Source of the DNA: Nitrospirota bacterium
Lineage (GTDB): Bacteria > Nitrospirota > JACRHL01
NCBI GenBank assembly: GCA_016212085.1
Contig: JACRHL010000007.1
Location: 1 to 56,091, forward strand
Direction: 5' to 3'
Length of the DNA: 56,091 bases
Both the position numbers and the translations under genes were made by a program. Below, piece by piece: positions 1 to 9,129 of the stretch. Below the pieces are notes generated by a model. That model did not search any database, was not told the origin of the DNA, and saw only the letters and a program-made list of their open reading frames with translations. Position 1 is the first letter of the stretch. Every line of letters begins with the position of its first letter.

Positions 1-140
<140 letters not shown>

Positions 141-145
141 GGGTA

Positions 146-460
146 ATGATTACGGCCAGCCAGAAAATCCGCATTCGGTTGAAGGCGTATGATCATCGCC
201 TGTTGGATCGGTCGATGGAGGAGATCGTCGATACGGTCAGCCGGACCGGCGCTGTCGTGGTGGGGCCGATTCCCCTGCCCACCCGGATCAACAAGTTCAC
301 CGTGAACCGCTCGGTTCACACGGACAAGAAGTCCCGGGAGCAGTTCGAGATTCGGACGCACAAGCGTCTGATCGACATCATTCAGCCCAACCCGGAGACG
401 GTCGATGCGTTGATGAAGATCAACCTGTCCGCCGGCGTTGACGTGGAGATCAAGATTTAG
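146..460 (+). CDS. rpsJ: 30S ribosomal protein S10
   Basis: 104 residues, the usual bacterial length. The motif [15 protein letters not shown] is near the N-terminus and [20 protein letters not shown] follows in the middle, the S10 loop that reaches into the 30S head. S10 is also NusE, a partner of NusB in antitermination. The ATG is preceded by a GGAGTAAGGG purine stretch that overlaps the end of tuf. It opens the S10 gene cluster and lies 2 bases from rplC. Confidence 0.98.
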   Translation: MITASQKIRIRLKAYDHRLLDRSMEEIVDTVSRTGAVVVGPIPLPTRINKFTVNRSVHTDKKSREQFEIRTHKRLIDIIQPNPETVDALMKINLSAGVDVEIKI

Positions 461-462
461 CC

Positions 463-1080
463 ATGAGCGGACTGATCGGATCCAAACTGGGCATGACCCA
501 GGTGTTTGACGAGGAAGGCCGCATGGTCCCCGTGACCGTGATCGAGACCGGCCCGTGCGTGGTGACCCAGAAGAAGGTCACCGAGCGGGACGGTTATGCG
601 GCCACCCAGATCGGCTTCCAGGCGTCCAAGGAAAAGCACCTGAGCAAGGCGCAGCGGGGCCACCTGAAGGCGGCCGGCAAGCTGGTGCGCGTGCTCAAGG
701 AGTTCCGCGGCGAGTGGGACGTGAACGTGGGTGACGCCGTCGGCGCCGGCCTGTTCGAGGTGGGCCAGAAGGTGGACGTGACCGGCACCAGCAAGGGCAA
801 GGGCTTTGCGGGCACCATCAAGCGCCACGGCTTCAGCTCGGGCCCGCGCTCCCACGGCTCCATGAACGTGCGCGCCCCCGGCTCCATCGGTCAGTGCGCC
901 TGGCCGTCCCGCGTGTTCAAGAACAAGCGGCTGCCGGGCCACCTGGGTAACGTCACCCGCACCGTGCTGGGGCTGAAGGTGGTGCAGGTGCTGCCGGAAG
1001 AGAACCTGCTGTTTGTGAAGGGCGCGGTGCCCGGGCCTGTGGGCGCGGTGATCACCATCCGGCCTTCGGTGAAGGGGTAA
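463..1080 (+). CDS. rplC: 50S ribosomal protein L3
   Basis: 205 residues against about 209 in E. coli. It begins GLIGSKLGMTQVF and has the basic loop GTSKGKGFAG near residues 108-118 that reaches toward the peptidyl transferase centre. The segment GSIGQCAWPSRV includes the glutamine (about residue 144) that PrmB methylates in many bacteria. ATG at 463 follows the rpsJ stop by 2 bases, so translation is probably coupled. Confidence 0.98.
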   Translation: MSGLIGSKLGMTQVFDEEGRMVPVTVIETGPCVVTQKKVTERDGYAATQIGFQASKEKHLSKAQRGHLKAAGKLVRVLKEFRGEWDVNVGDAVGAGLFEVGQKVDVTGTSKGKGFAGTIKRHGFSSGPRSHGSMNVRAPGSIGQCAWPSRVFKNKRLPGHLGNVTRTVLGLKVVQVLPEENLLFVKGAVPGPVGAVITIRPSVKG

Positions 1081-1083
1081 GCG

Positions 1084-1713
1084 ATGGCGAAGGTAAAGGT
1101 AATCAGCGCGGCGGGCAAGTCCGCCGGCAGTGTCGAGGTGTCGGACAACGTGTTCGGTCGTGAGGCCAACGGTGTCCTGCTGCACGAGGTGGTGGTGCGC
1201 GAGCTGGCCGGCATGCGCCAGGGCACCCACGCCACCAAGACCCGCGGTCTGGTGTCCGGCGGTGGCAAGAAGCCGTGGCGCCAGAAGGGTACCGGGCGCG
1301 CCCGCGCCGGCTCCAACCGCTCGCCGCTGTGGAAGGGCGGTGGCACCATGTTCGGTCCGTCCCCCCGCGACTATTCCTATCGGATGCCGCGCAAGAAGGT
1401 GCGCGCCGCCCTCTACGTCGCCCTCAGCGACGCGCTGCGCGAGGGGCGCCTGACCTGTATCGATGTGCTCGACGTGGACGCGCCGAAGACCAAGTCGTTC
1501 GTGTCGTTGATGGCCGGCCTGGGCGGCGCCCGGGGGGCCCTGGTGGTGGTCGACCAGATGAGCGAGAACCTCGCCCTGGCCAGCCGCAACGTGCCGGGCG
1601 TGGCCGTGCTCGAGGCGTCTGACGTGACCCCGTACGACCTGGTCGTGGCCGAGCGTGTGGTGATTTCCAAGGCTGCCGTGGAGCAGCTGGGAGGGCAGTC
1701 CGATGAAGCGTGA
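1084..1713 (+). CDS. rplD: 50S ribosomal protein L4
   Basis: 209 residues. The conserved extended loop GTHATKTRGLVSGGGKKPWR and the following GRARAGSNRSPLWKGGGTMFGP mark L4, whose loop lines the exit tunnel and can bind macrolides. In enteric bacteria L4 also represses its own operon; I saw no obvious matching leader here because the operon start is outside the window. Its 3' end overlaps rplW by 11 bases. Confidence 0.98.
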   Translation: MAKVKVISAAGKSAGSVEVSDNVFGREANGVLLHEVVVRELAGMRQGTHATKTRGLVSGGGKKPWRQKGTGRARAGSNRSPLWKGGGTMFGPSPRDYSYRMPRKKVRAALYVALSDALREGRLTCIDVLDVDAPKTKSFVSLMAGLGGARGALVVVDQMSENLALASRNVPGVAVLEASDVTPYDLVVAERVVISKAAVEQLGGQSDEA

Positions 1714-1993
1714 TCCGCATACCATTCTGATCCGGCCGGTGGTGTCGGAGAAGAGCGTGGCCAGTGCCCAGGATGGCCGCCGCGCCGTCTTCGAGGTGGC
1801 CGTGGACGCCAACAAGGTGGAGGTCGCCAAGGCGGTCGAGGCCGTGTTCGACGTGAAGGTCGCCAAGGTGAACACCGTCCGCGTGGGCGGCAAGATGAAG
1901 CGGATGGGCCGGTTCGTCGGCCGCCGCCCGGACCGCAAGCGCGCCATGGTCACCCTGGCGCCGGGCCACACCCTGAACCTGTTGGAAAGCTAA
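1703..1993 (+). CDS. rplW: 50S ribosomal protein L23
   Basis: 96 residues. It starts MKRDPHTILIRPVVSEKS, the classic L23 opening, and ends with the GRFVGRRPDRKRAMVTL segment. L23 sits at the tunnel exit and docks trigger factor and SRP. The ATG lies inside the last codons of rplD (11-base overlap), indicating coupled translation. Confidence 0.97.
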   Translation: MKRDPHTILIRPVVSEKSVASAQDGRRAVFEVAVDANKVEVAKAVEAVFDVKVAKVNTVRVGGKMKRMGRFVGRRPDRKRAMVTLAPGHTLNLLES

Positions 1994-2002
1994 GGGATAG
2001 CC

Positions 2003-2827
2003 ATGCCAGTGCGTAATTACAAACCGACCTCCGCGGGCCGCCGCGGGATGAGTGTGTCGGGTTTCGACGAGATCACCACCAGCGAGCCCCACAAGCCGCT
2101 GCTGGTCAAGAAGAACCGCACCAACGGCCGCAACAACAACGGCCGCATCACCATGCGCCGCCGTGGTGGCGGTCACAAGCGCCACGTGCGTACCGTCGAC
2201 TTCCGCCGCAACAAGTTCGACATCCCGGCGCGGGTCGAGACCATCGAGTACGATCCGAACCGCTCCGCCCGCGTGGCCCTGGTGTGCTACCTGGACGGCG
2301 AGCGCCGCTACATCCTCCACGCCGCCGGCGTGGAGGTGGGCGACATGCTGGTGGCGGGTAACAAGGTGGATGTGCGGCCGGGCAACGCCATGCCGCTGGC
2401 CAACATGCCCCTGGGCACCCAGGTCCACAACGTGGAGCTGGCCCCCGGTGGCGGTGGCAAGATCGCCCGCTCCGCCGGCGCCTCGGTGCAGCTGATGGCC
2501 AAGGAGGGCGTCTTCGCCCTGCTGCGCCTGCGCTCCGGCGAGGTGCGCCGGGTGCGCATCGACTGCATGGCCACCGTTGGTCAGGTGGGCAACCTGGACC
2601 ACGAGAACGTGAAGATCGGCAAGGCCGGCCGCTCGCGCTGGAAGGGGCGCCGCCCCAAGGTGCGCGGCGTGGCCATGAACCCGGTCGACCACCCCATGGG
2701 CGGTGGTGAGGGCAAGACCAGCGGCGGCCGCCATCCGGTGAGCCCGTGGGGCCAGCCGTCCAAGGGTTACCGCACGCGCCACAATCCGCGCACCGACGGC
2801 CTGATCGTCAGCCGCCGCAAGAAGTAG
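2003..2827 (+). CDS. rplB: 50S ribosomal protein L2
   Basis: 274 residues, matching E. coli (273). Conserved N-terminal [15 protein letters not shown] and the C-terminal block [20 protein letters not shown] are present, including the histidine needed for peptidyl transferase activity. The OB-fold and SH3-like domains are both represented. Start ATG at 2003 is 9 bases after rplW. Confidence 0.98.
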   Translation: MPVRNYKPTSAGRRGMSVSGFDEITTSEPHKPLLVKKNRTNGRNNNGRITMRRRGGGHKRHVRTVDFRRNKFDIPARVETIEYDPNRSARVALVCYLDGERRYILHAAGVEVGDMLVAGNKVDVRPGNAMPLANMPLGTQVHNVELAPGGGGKIARSAGASVQLMAKEGVFALLRLRSGEVRRVRIDCMATVGQVGNLDHENVKIGKAGRSRWKGRRPKVRGVAMNPVDHPMGGGEGKTSGGRHPVSPWGQPSKGYRTRHNPRTDGLIVSRRKK

Positions 2828-2845
2828 TCGTTTGAGGAATTAAAG

Positions 2846-3127
2846 ATGCCGCGTTCGCTAAAGAAAGGGCCGTTCATCGACGCCTCGCTGGAGAAGAAGG
2901 TCTCCAAGGTCGTCGGGTCCGGTGGCCGGGAAGTGATCAAGACCTGGTCGCGCCGTTCCATGATCCTCCCCGAGATGGTGGGCATGACCGTGTCCGTGCA
3001 CAACGGCAGGCAGTTCATCCCGGTGTTCATCACCGAGAACCTGGTGGGACACAAGCTGGGTGAGTTCTCTCCCACCCGCAGTTTCCGCGGCCACGTCAAG
3101 AGCGAAAAAAAGAGCAAGGTTAGGTAA
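2846..3127 (+). CDS. rpsS: 30S ribosomal protein S19
   Basis: 93 residues. [12 protein letters not shown] at the N-terminus and [16 protein letters not shown] near the C-terminus are diagnostic. S19 contacts S13 in the 30S head. A TGAGGAATTAAAG stretch upstream of the ATG gives a clear ribosome binding site. The C-terminus is lysine-rich (KSEKKSKVR). Confidence 0.98.
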   Translation: MPRSLKKGPFIDASLEKKVSKVVGSGGREVIKTWSRRSMILPEMVGMTVSVHNGRQFIPVFITENLVGHKLGEFSPTRSFRGHVKSEKKSKVR

Positions 3128-3133
3128 CAGGCT

Positions 3134-3478
3134 ATGGAAGCGACAGCGACATCAAAGTACCAGCGCGTGGGGGCCCGCAAGGCCCGGCTGGTCGTGGACC
3201 TCATCCGCGGCGCCCGCGCCGGTGACGCGCTGAACCACCTCAAGTTCATGCCCCACGCGGCCGCCCGGCTGGTGGAGAAGGTGCTGAAGAGCGCCATCGC
3301 CAACGCGGAGGACCGGCAGATCGGAGATGTGGACGATCTGGTCGTCACCCGCATCTGGGTGGACCAGGGGCCGATGCAAAAGCGTATCCACCCGAGCGCC
3401 CAGGGCCGCGCCAACCGCATCCTGAAGCGTTCCAGCCATATCACCGTCGTGGTCGCCGCCGGCGACCGGGCCAAATAA
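3134..3478 (+). CDS. rplV: 50S ribosomal protein L22
   Basis: 114 residues. The motif [15 protein letters not shown] and the C-terminal beta-hairpin [20 protein letters not shown] are the L22 features; the hairpin lines the nascent chain tunnel, where macrolide-resistance changes occur in other species. It begins 6 bases after rpsS. The hairpin is of normal length. Confidence 0.98.
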   Translation: MEATATSKYQRVGARKARLVVDLIRGARAGDALNHLKFMPHAAARLVEKVLKSAIANAEDRQIGDVDDLVVTRIWVDQGPMQKRIHPSAQGRANRILKRSSHITVVVAAGDRAK

Positions 3479-3495
3479 CGGGAGGTCGCGTTACA

Positions 3496-4137
3496 GTGGG
3501 CCACAAAGTCAACCCCATCGGGTTCCGCCTCGGCTACATCAAGACCTGGGACTCCGTCTGGTTCGCCGGCAAGCGTGACTATGCCAAGAACCTGCACGAG
3601 GATCTCAAGATCCGCCGCATGGTCAAGCAGCGCCTGTACCATGCCGGCCTTGCCAAGATCGAGATCGAGCGTTCCGGCAACCAGTTGCGCCTGAACCTGC
3701 ACACCGCCCGTCCGGGCGTGATCATCGGCCGCAAGGGCGCCGAGGTGGACAAGCTCAAGGCCGACCTGGACCGCATGACTTCGGCGGACGTGTACATCAA
3801 CATCCGCGAGATCAAGAAGCCCGAGGTGAACGCCACCCTGGTGGCCGAAAGCATTGCCCAGCAGCTGGAGAAGCGCATCGCCTTCCGGCGTGCCATGAAA
3901 AAGAGCGTGGCGTCGGCCTTGCGATTTGGCGCGGCTGGCGTTAAAATCACCTGTTCCGGTCGACTTGCCGGGGCCGAGATCGCCCGGACCGAATGGTACC
4001 GGGAGGGTCGGGTCCCCCTGCACACCCTCCGCGCGGATATCGATTACGGCGCCGCAGAGGCCCACACCACTTACGGCCGTATCGGCGTGAAGGTGTGGAT
4101 CTACAACGGCGACGTGTTGCCGGAGGCGCGCACCTAA
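3496..4137 (+). CDS. rpsC: 30S ribosomal protein S3
   Basis: 213 residues, GTG start at 3496 chosen because the protein then opens with the invariant [12 protein letters not shown]. The KH domain motif [16 protein letters not shown] lies near residues 73-90. S3 lies at the mRNA entry channel. GGGAGGTCGCG upstream supplies a Shine-Dalgarno. A 54-base spacer separates it from rplP, the largest gap in this part of the operon. Confidence 0.98.
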   Translation: MGHKVNPIGFRLGYIKTWDSVWFAGKRDYAKNLHEDLKIRRMVKQRLYHAGLAKIEIERSGNQLRLNLHTARPGVIIGRKGAEVDKLKADLDRMTSADVYINIREIKKPEVNATLVAESIAQQLEKRIAFRRAMKKSVASALRFGAAGVKITCSGRLAGAEIARTEWYREGRVPLHTLRADIDYGAAEAHTTYGRIGVKVWIYNGDVLPEART

Positions 4138-4191
4138 GCGGGTGTGTGCGGGTTGGTTCGTCGGTAACCCATTTTGCTTTAGAAGTTTGCG

Positions 4192-4608
4192 ATGTTAAGT
4201 CCCAAAAAAGTACGTCACCGCAAGATGTTCAAGGGCCGCATGCGTGGCGAGGCCACGCGCGGCGCGGCCCTGAGCTTCGGCGACTACGGCATCAAGGCGC
4301 TCAGTTGCGGGTGGCTCAGCAGCCGCCAGATCGAGGCCGCGCGTATCGCCATGACCCGCCACGTGAAGCGTGGCGCCAAGGTGTGGATCCGCGTGTTTCC
4401 GGACAAGCCCATCACCAAGAAGGCCGCCGAGACCCGTATGGGCAAGGGCAAGGGCACTCCCGAGTATTGGGTTGCCGTGGTGCGGCCGGGCCGCATCCTG
4501 TTCGAGATGGGCGGCGGCGACCGGGAGCTGACCATGGGCGCTCTGGAGCGGGCCGCGGCCAAGTTGCCGATTCCGGTTCAGATCGTTACGCGGGAGGGTA
4601 TGTCGTGA
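4192..4608 (+). CDS. rplP: 50S ribosomal protein L16
   Basis: 138 residues. [19 protein letters not shown] opens the protein and [18 protein letters not shown] is the conserved core. L16 helps place tRNA in the A site. No strong Shine-Dalgarno is seen in the 54-base spacer before it. Its TGA is shared with the GTG start of rpmC in a GTGA overlap. Confidence 0.97.
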   Translation: MLSPKKVRHRKMFKGRMRGEATRGAALSFGDYGIKALSCGWLSSRQIEAARIAMTRHVKRGAKVWIRVFPDKPITKKAAETRMGKGKGTPEYWVAVVRPGRILFEMGGGDRELTMGALERAAAKLPIPVQIVTREGMS

Positions 4609-4799
4609 CCATCATCGAGATGCGTAAGAAGGATGTCGCCCAGCTTCACACCCACGAGGGGGAGCTGCGCAAGGAGCTGTTCAACCTGCGCTTTCAGGCG
4701 GTGGTGGGCAGCCTGGCCAACCCCAAGCGGGGTCGCCAGGTGCGCCGCGAGATCGCCCGGGTGCTGACCGTGATCAACGAGAAGGCGGGTAACCAATAA
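4605..4799 (+). CDS. rpmC: 50S ribosomal protein L29
   Basis: 64 residues from GTG at 4605, which overlaps the rplP stop (GTGA) and has GGGAGGG about 7 bases upstream. The in-frame ATG at 4620 would give 59 residues but lacks a well-placed binding site. The helix-turn-helix shape and the motif [12 protein letters not shown] followed by [10 protein letters not shown] are typical of L29. Its TAA overlaps the rpsQ ATG by one base. Confidence 0.93.
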   Translation: MTIIEMRKKDVAQLHTHEGELRKELFNLRFQAVVGSLANPKRGRQVRREIARVLTVINEKAGNQ

Positions 4800-5062
4800 T
4801 GGCTAGTTCCGAAGAGAAGCGTCCCGCCCAGAAGAAGATCATCGAGGGCGTGGTCGTCAGCGACAAGATGGACAAGACGGTGGTGGTCCAGACCGAGCGC
4901 AAACTGCGTCACCCGCTCTACAAGCGCGTGATCCGCCGCCGGGCGAAGGTGTACGCCCACGACGAGCAGGGCATCGCCAAGACCGGCTCGCGGGTGCGCC
5001 TGATCGAGGCCCGTCCCCTGAGCAAGACCAAGCGTTGGCAGGTACTTGAGGTGTTGGCGTGA
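4799..5062 (+). CDS. rpsQ: 30S ribosomal protein S17
   Basis: 87 residues. The OB-fold signature [14 protein letters not shown] and the block [16 protein letters not shown] identify S17, a primary 16S rRNA binder in the 30S body. It shares one base with rpmC upstream and its TGA lies within the GTGA start of rplN. Confidence 0.97.
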   Translation: MASSEEKRPAQKKIIEGVVVSDKMDKTVVVQTERKLRHPLYKRVIRRRAKVYAHDEQGIAKTGSRVRLIEARPLSKTKRWQVLEVLA

Positions 5063-5427
5063 TTCAGCCGCAGACCATTCTGGAGGTCGCCGATAACTCC
5101 GGCGCCAAGAAGTTGATGTGTTTCCACGTGGTGGGCGGTTCCAAGCGCCGTTACGCCAGCGTGGGCGATCAGATCGTGTGTGCCGTCAAGCAGGCCCTGC
5201 CGCACGCCGGCGTGAAGAAGGGCGATGTGGTGAAGGCGGTCGTGGTGCGTACCCGCAAGGAGGTGCGCCGTGACGACGGCAGCTACATCCGCTTCGACGA
5301 GAACGCGGCGGTGCTGATCGGCAAGGACGGGGAGCCGGTGGGCACCCGTATCTTCGGCCCGGTCGCCCGCGAGCTGCGCTGGAAGCGCTACATGAAGATC
5401 GTTTCTCTGGCTCCCGAGGTGTTGTGA
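5059..5427 (+). CDS. rplN: 50S ribosomal protein L14
   Basis: 122 residues, the invariant length. GTG start in a GTGA overlap with rpsQ gives the standard opening [18 protein letters not shown]. The [23 protein letters not shown] region and the ending [11 protein letters not shown] are conserved. L14 contacts L19 and 16S rRNA at the subunit interface and is the docking site of the silencing factor RsfS. Confidence 0.98.
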   Translation: MIQPQTILEVADNSGAKKLMCFHVVGGSKRRYASVGDQIVCAVKQALPHAGVKKGDVVKAVVVRTRKEVRRDDGSYIRFDENAAVLIGKDGEPVGTRIFGPVARELRWKRYMKIVSLAPEVL

Positions 5428-5756
5428 TGGCCCGCACGGTAAAGATCCGCAAGGACGACCAGGTTCTGGTGATCGCGGGCCGCGACAGCGGCAAGCGCGG
5501 CAAGGTGTTGTCCGTCGATGCGGGCAAGGGGCACGTGGTGGTGGAGAAGGTGCACATCATCAAGCGCCACTCCAAGCCCACCCCCAAGAACCAGCAGGGC
5601 GGCATCCTGGAGTACGAGGCGCCGGTGCAGATTTCCAACGTGATGGTGCTGTGTGGCAGCTGTGGCGCCCCGACCCGGGTGGGCCACCGCCTGCTGGCCG
5701 ACGGTGGCAAGCTGCGCATCTGCAAGCGCTGCGGCGAGAGCGTGGACAAGAAGTAG
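5427..5756 (+). CDS. rplX: 50S ribosomal protein L24, zinc-ribbon type
   Basis: 109 residues from the ATG at 5427, which shares its A with the rplN stop (TGATG); a GTG one codon earlier is also in frame. The KOW motif DQVLVIAGRDSGKRGKVL is near the N-terminus. Unlike E. coli L24, it carries two CxxC pairs, LCGSCG and ICKRCG, in the C-terminal part, suggesting a bound zinc. L24 starts 50S assembly. Confidence 0.96.
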   Translation: MARTVKIRKDDQVLVIAGRDSGKRGKVLSVDAGKGHVVVEKVHIIKRHSKPTPKNQQGGILEYEAPVQISNVMVLCGSCGAPTRVGHRLLADGGKLRICKRCGESVDKK

Positions 5757-5765
5757 GATTGAACA

Positions 5766-6308
5766 ATGCCCCGTCTTGAAGATAAATACAAGCAGGAGAT
5801 CGCGCCGGCGCTCCAGAACGAGCTGAGCCTCCGGAACGTGATGGAGATCCCGCGCCTGAGCAAGATCGTCATCAACGTCGGTCTGGGCGAGGCGATCAAC
5901 AACGGCAAACTGCTCGAAAGCGCCGTTGAGGAGTTGTCCACCATCACCGGCCAGCGCGCCGTCGTGACCCGTTCCCGCAAGGCGATTGCCGGTTTCCGGC
6001 TGCGCGAGGGGATGGCCATCGGCTGCAAGGTCACCCTGCGCGGCGCCCGCATGTACGAGTTCCTGGATCGCCTGATCAGCCTTGCCCTGCCGCGCATCCG
6101 CGACTTCCGCGGCGTGTCGGACAAGGGCTTCGACGGGCGCGGCAACTACACGCTGGGCATCAAGGAGCAGCTGATCTTTCCGGAGATCGACTACGAGCAG
6201 GCTGCCAGTGTGCACGGCATGGACATCTGTTTTGTGAGCACGGCCCGCACCGACGCGGAGGGCCGGGCCTTGATGCGGCACCTTGGGATGCCGTTCCGCA
6301 AGGCCTAA
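5766..6308 (+). CDS. rplE: 50S ribosomal protein L5
   Basis: 180 residues, as in E. coli (179). [16 protein letters not shown], the loop [16 protein letters not shown] and the C-terminal [15 protein letters not shown] are characteristic. L5 binds 5S rRNA and contacts P-site tRNA. ATG at 5766 lies 9 bases after rplX. Confidence 0.98.
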   Translation: MPRLEDKYKQEIAPALQNELSLRNVMEIPRLSKIVINVGLGEAINNGKLLESAVEELSTITGQRAVVTRSRKAIAGFRLREGMAIGCKVTLRGARMYEFLDRLISLALPRIRDFRGVSDKGFDGRGNYTLGIKEQLIFPEIDYEQAASVHGMDICFVSTARTDAEGRALMRHLGMPFRKA

Positions 6309-6328
6309 GCGAAAAAGGGTTTTGTAAA

Positions 6329-6514
6329 TTGGCCAAGAAATCAATGATTGCGAAGAGCCAGCGAACCCCAAAGTTCGCTGTGCGTGCCCGTAACCGCTGC
6401 CGTTGCTGCGGCCGTCCCCGGGGCTTCATGCGCCGGTTCCAGATGTGCCGTATCTGCTTCCGGTTGGAAAGCCTCGCGGGCCGCGTGCCCGGCGTGATCA
6501 AGTCAAGCTGGTAG
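6329..6514 (+). CDS. rpsN: 30S ribosomal protein S14, short zinc-binding type
   Basis: 61 residues from a TTG start. This is the short C+ form: CRCCGRPRG and CRICFRLE give four cysteines that bind zinc, whereas E. coli-type S14 is about 101 residues and lacks them. The ending [11 protein letters not shown] is the conserved C-terminus. The TTG at 6329 yields the normal [11 protein letters not shown] opening. The leader AAAAAGGGTTTTG supplies a weak binding site. Confidence 0.96.
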   Translation: MAKKSMIAKSQRTPKFAVRARNRCRCCGRPRGFMRRFQMCRICFRLESLAGRVPGVIKSSW

Positions 6515-6525
6515 GGGAATAGATC

Positions 6526-6924
6526 ATGAGCATGACCGATCCGGTTGCCGACCTGTTGACCCGCATCCGCAACGCCGCCCAGCGTGGACATGCCACGCTG
6601 ACCGTTCCGGCCAGCGGGCTGAAGCGCAGCATCCTCCAGTTGATGGCGCGCGAGGGTTACATTTGCGGCTTTGAAAACGTCACCAGCGAGGCGGGCCACC
6701 CGGCCCTCCGTGTGGACCTCAAGTACGTGGACGGCAGCTCCGTCATCGAGGGGCTGCGCCGCATCAGCTCGCCGGGGCTGCGCCAGTACGTGGGCAAGGG
6801 CGATGTACCCTGGGTGCAGGGCGGGTATGGCATCGCCATCCTGTCCACCTCCCGTGGGTTGATTACCGACCGCGAGGCCCGTCGCCAGGGAGTTGGCGGC
6901 GAGGTGCTGTGCACGGTCTGGTAA
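6526..6924 (+). CDS. rpsH: 30S ribosomal protein S8
   Basis: 132 residues. The N-terminal MTDPVADLLTRIRNA and the C-terminal ISTSRGLITDREA-like block (here LSTSRGLITDREARRQGVGG) are diagnostic. S8 binds the central domain of 16S rRNA and represses the spc operon in E. coli. ATG at 6526 is preceded by GGTAGGGGAATAG. Confidence 0.98.
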   Translation: MSMTDPVADLLTRIRNAAQRGHATLTVPASGLKRSILQLMAREGYICGFENVTSEAGHPALRVDLKYVDGSSVIEGLRRISSPGLRQYVGKGDVPWVQGGYGIAILSTSRGLITDREARRQGVGGEVLCTVW

Positions 6925-6936
6925 GGGAGATTAGCG

Positions 6937-7476
6937 ATGTCACGTATTGGTAAGCTGCCCGTTGCGATTCCGGCCGGCGTCACCGTCCAGGTGGCCAGCG
7001 GCAAGGTGACCGTGAAGGGCCCCAAGGGCCAGCTCGACCGCGTGGTCGAGCGGTTCACGTCCGTGGCCGTTGCGGATGGCGAGGCGGTCATCAGCCGCAT
7101 CGGCGACGATCACGAGGCGCGCGCCCGCCACGGCCTGATGCGGGCCGACCTGAACAACATGGTGCGCGGCGTCTTGCACGGTTTCGAGAAGCGCCTGGTG
7201 CTGACCGGCGTCGGGTACCGCGTCCAGATGAAGGGCAAGGACCTGTCGCTGTCGCTGGGCTTCTCGCATCCGGTCGAGTATGCGGCGCCGCAGGGCATCC
7301 AGCTCGCGGTGGAAGGCAACACGACCGTGATCGTGTCCGGCATCGACAAGGCGCAGGTGGGGCAGGTGGCCGCGGACATCCGCGAGCATCGCCGGCCGGA
7401 GCCGTACAAGGGCAAGGGTATCGCCTACAGCGACGAAGTCATTCGCCGCAAGGAAGGCAAGAGCGGTAAGAAGTAA
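6937..7476 (+). CDS. rplF: 50S ribosomal protein L6
   Basis: 179 residues. [15 protein letters not shown] opens the protein; the second repeat ends with the conserved [16 protein letters not shown] motif. L6 lies near the GTPase-associated centre. It starts 12 bases after rpsH with a GGGAGA ribosome binding site. Confidence 0.98.
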   Translation: MSRIGKLPVAIPAGVTVQVASGKVTVKGPKGQLDRVVERFTSVAVADGEAVISRIGDDHEARARHGLMRADLNNMVRGVLHGFEKRLVLTGVGYRVQMKGKDLSLSLGFSHPVEYAAPQGIQLAVEGNTTVIVSGIDKAQVGQVAADIREHRRPEPYKGKGIAYSDEVIRRKEGKSGKK

Positions 7477-7486
7477 GGGGTTCAAC

Positions 7487-7855
7487 GTGTCCAAGGGCTT
7501 GAGCAAGTCGGATGCGGCGCGTACGCGCCGCCGGGTGCGGGTGCGCCGCAAGATATCGGGGACGGCGGAACGTCCGCGTCTCAGTGTGTTTCGCAGCAAC
7601 CGCTTCATCTACGCGCAGCTGATCGACGACATCCAGGGGCAGACCCTGGCCGCGGCCTCCAGCCTCGAGTCGGGCGGGCAGGCGGAAGGCGCCACGGCCA
7701 CCGTGGCCGCCGCCGAGCGCGTGGGTGAGCTGTTGGCCGAGCGGGCCAAGGCGAAGGCCATCGAAGCGGTGGTGTTCGACCGGGGTGGCTACCGCTATCA
7801 CGGCCGGGTGGCCGCGCTGGCCGACGGTGCCCGCAAGGGCGGGTTGGTGTTTTAG
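7487..7855 (+). CDS. rplR: 50S ribosomal protein L18
   Basis: 122 residues from a GTG start at 7487. The motif [19 protein letters not shown] and the ending [28 protein letters not shown] identify L18, a 5S rRNA binder. A 74-base spacer follows before rpsE and contains a small CCCCG/CGGGG hairpin, but no coding sequence was seen there. Confidence 0.97.
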   Translation: MSKGLSKSDAARTRRRVRVRRKISGTAERPRLSVFRSNRFIYAQLIDDIQGQTLAAASSLESGGQAEGATATVAAAERVGELLAERAKAKAIEAVVFDRGGYRYHGRVAALADGARKGGLVF

Positions 7856-7929
7856 GGAAGGCGCGCCGCGCCCGCTCGAAGCTATCGCAAGCATGCCCCC
7901 GTCACGCGGGGCCGGATTAGGTCTGATTT

Positions 7930-8421
7930 ATGGCGTATCAATCTGAAGAAGACTCGCTCCAAGAGAAGGTCGTGTTCATCAACCGCACGGCGAAGGTGGT
8001 GAAGGGCGGCAAGCGCTTCTCCTTCTCGGCCCTGGTGGTGGTGGGTGACGGGGCCGGCTCGGTCGGGTATGGCAAGGGCAAGGCCCGCGAGGTCCCCGAG
8101 GCCATCCGCAAGGCCATCGAGAAGGCCAAGGCGTCGATGGTGCAGATCCCGGTGATCAACGGCACCGTGCCGTACCAGGTGACCGGCGCCTGGGGCGCCG
8201 GCAAGGTGCTCATCAAGCCCGCCCGCGAGGGCCGTGGCGTGATCGCCGGTGGCGCCGTGCGCGCCGTCATGGAGGCGGCGGGCATCCGTAACGTGGTGAG
8301 CAAGTCGCTGGGCGGCGGCAGCGCGAGCAACGTGCTGCGCGCCACCATGGCCGGGTTGCAGTCGCTGCGTCACCCGGACGACATCAAGCGCATGCGCCAG
8401 GCCTCCGGCCGGGGCGCGTAA
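7930..8421 (+). CDS. rpsE: 30S ribosomal protein S5
   Basis: 163 residues. [21 protein letters not shown] and [15 protein letters not shown] are the signature segments, and the [18 protein letters not shown] block follows. S5 lines the mRNA entry channel and affects fidelity. ATG at 7930 is chosen for normal length; the upstream sequence GTCTGATTT offers only a poor binding site. Confidence 0.97.
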   Translation: MAYQSEEDSLQEKVVFINRTAKVVKGGKRFSFSALVVVGDGAGSVGYGKGKAREVPEAIRKAIEKAKASMVQIPVINGTVPYQVTGAWGAGKVLIKPAREGRGVIAGGAVRAVMEAAGIRNVVSKSLGGGSASNVLRATMAGLQSLRHPDDIKRMRQASGRGA

Positions 8422-8439
8422 CGCGAAGAGGGTAACGAC

Positions 8440-8625
8440 ATGGCGACGATCAAGTTGAAATTGACCCGCAGCATCATCGGCACCAAGCCGAAGTTGCGTG
8501 CCACCATCAAGGGGCTCGGGTTCACCCGCACCAATCAGGTGGTCGAACGGCTGGACACGCCGGAGATCCGCGGGATGGTGACCAAGGTGCGGGACTGGGT
8601 AAAAGTTGTTGAGGCGGGTAACTGA
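8440..8625 (+). CDS. rpmD: 50S ribosomal protein L30
   Basis: 61 residues, typical for the short bacterial L30. [23 protein letters not shown] and the ending VRDWVKVVE are conserved. The GAAGAGGGTAACGAC leader gives a good binding site. It is followed by rplO after 2 bases. Confidence 0.96.
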   Translation: MATIKLKLTRSIIGTKPKLRATIKGLGFTRTNQVVERLDTPEIRGMVTKVRDWVKVVEAGN

Positions 8626-8627
8626 CC

Positions 8628-9068
8628 ATGCGGATCGAAGAGCTTAGACCGGCCCCCGGCAGCCGAAAGAACAAGAAGCGCGTCGGGCGCGGCCCCGGCA
8701 GCGGCAGGGGCAAGACCTCCACCCGCGGCGAGAAGGGTCAGAAGGCCCGCTCCGGTGGTGGCAAGGGTCCGGGTTTCGAGGGCGGCCAGATGCCGCTCAT
8801 CCGGCGCCTGCCCAAGCGCGGCTTCACCAACATCTTCCGTGAGCCGTTCGCGGTGGTGAACGTCGCCACCCTCGAGGCGCTGGCGGTGGACGACACCATC
8901 ACCGTCGACATGCTCCACGAGCGTGGCCTGATCCGCAAGTCGGCCAAGCGCGTGAAGGTTCTGGGCGAGGGCGATCTGGGCCGTGCCGTGAAGGTGCGGG
9001 TTCATGCCGTGAGCGCCAGCGCGCGCGCCAAGATCGAGGCGGCCGGTGGCAGCGTCGATCTGATCTGA
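8628..9068 (+). CDS. rplO: 50S ribosomal protein L15
   Basis: 146 residues. The glycine/basic-rich N-terminal half ([20 protein letters not shown]) and the [15 protein letters not shown] motif mark L15, a late 50S assembly protein. A 61-base spacer separates it from secY. Confidence 0.97.
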   Translation: MRIEELRPAPGSRKNKKRVGRGPGSGRGKTSTRGEKGQKARSGGGKGPGFEGGQMPLIRRLPKRGFTNIFREPFAVVNVATLEALAVDDTITVDMLHERGLIRKSAKRVKVLGEGDLGRAVKVRVHAVSASARAKIEAAGGSVDLI

Positions 9069-9129
9069 AAGCACGGTGCTGTGCCGGGCGGCCCCGGTCA
9101 CAGTCGACACGATGTAGGGGTAACCGTCT

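Noticed and set aside
457-1971. Long minus-strand ORF across rplC-rplD-rplW
   Set aside because: It is antisense to three certain ribosomal genes and is a product of the GC-rich third positions. Its protein has no recognisable motif.
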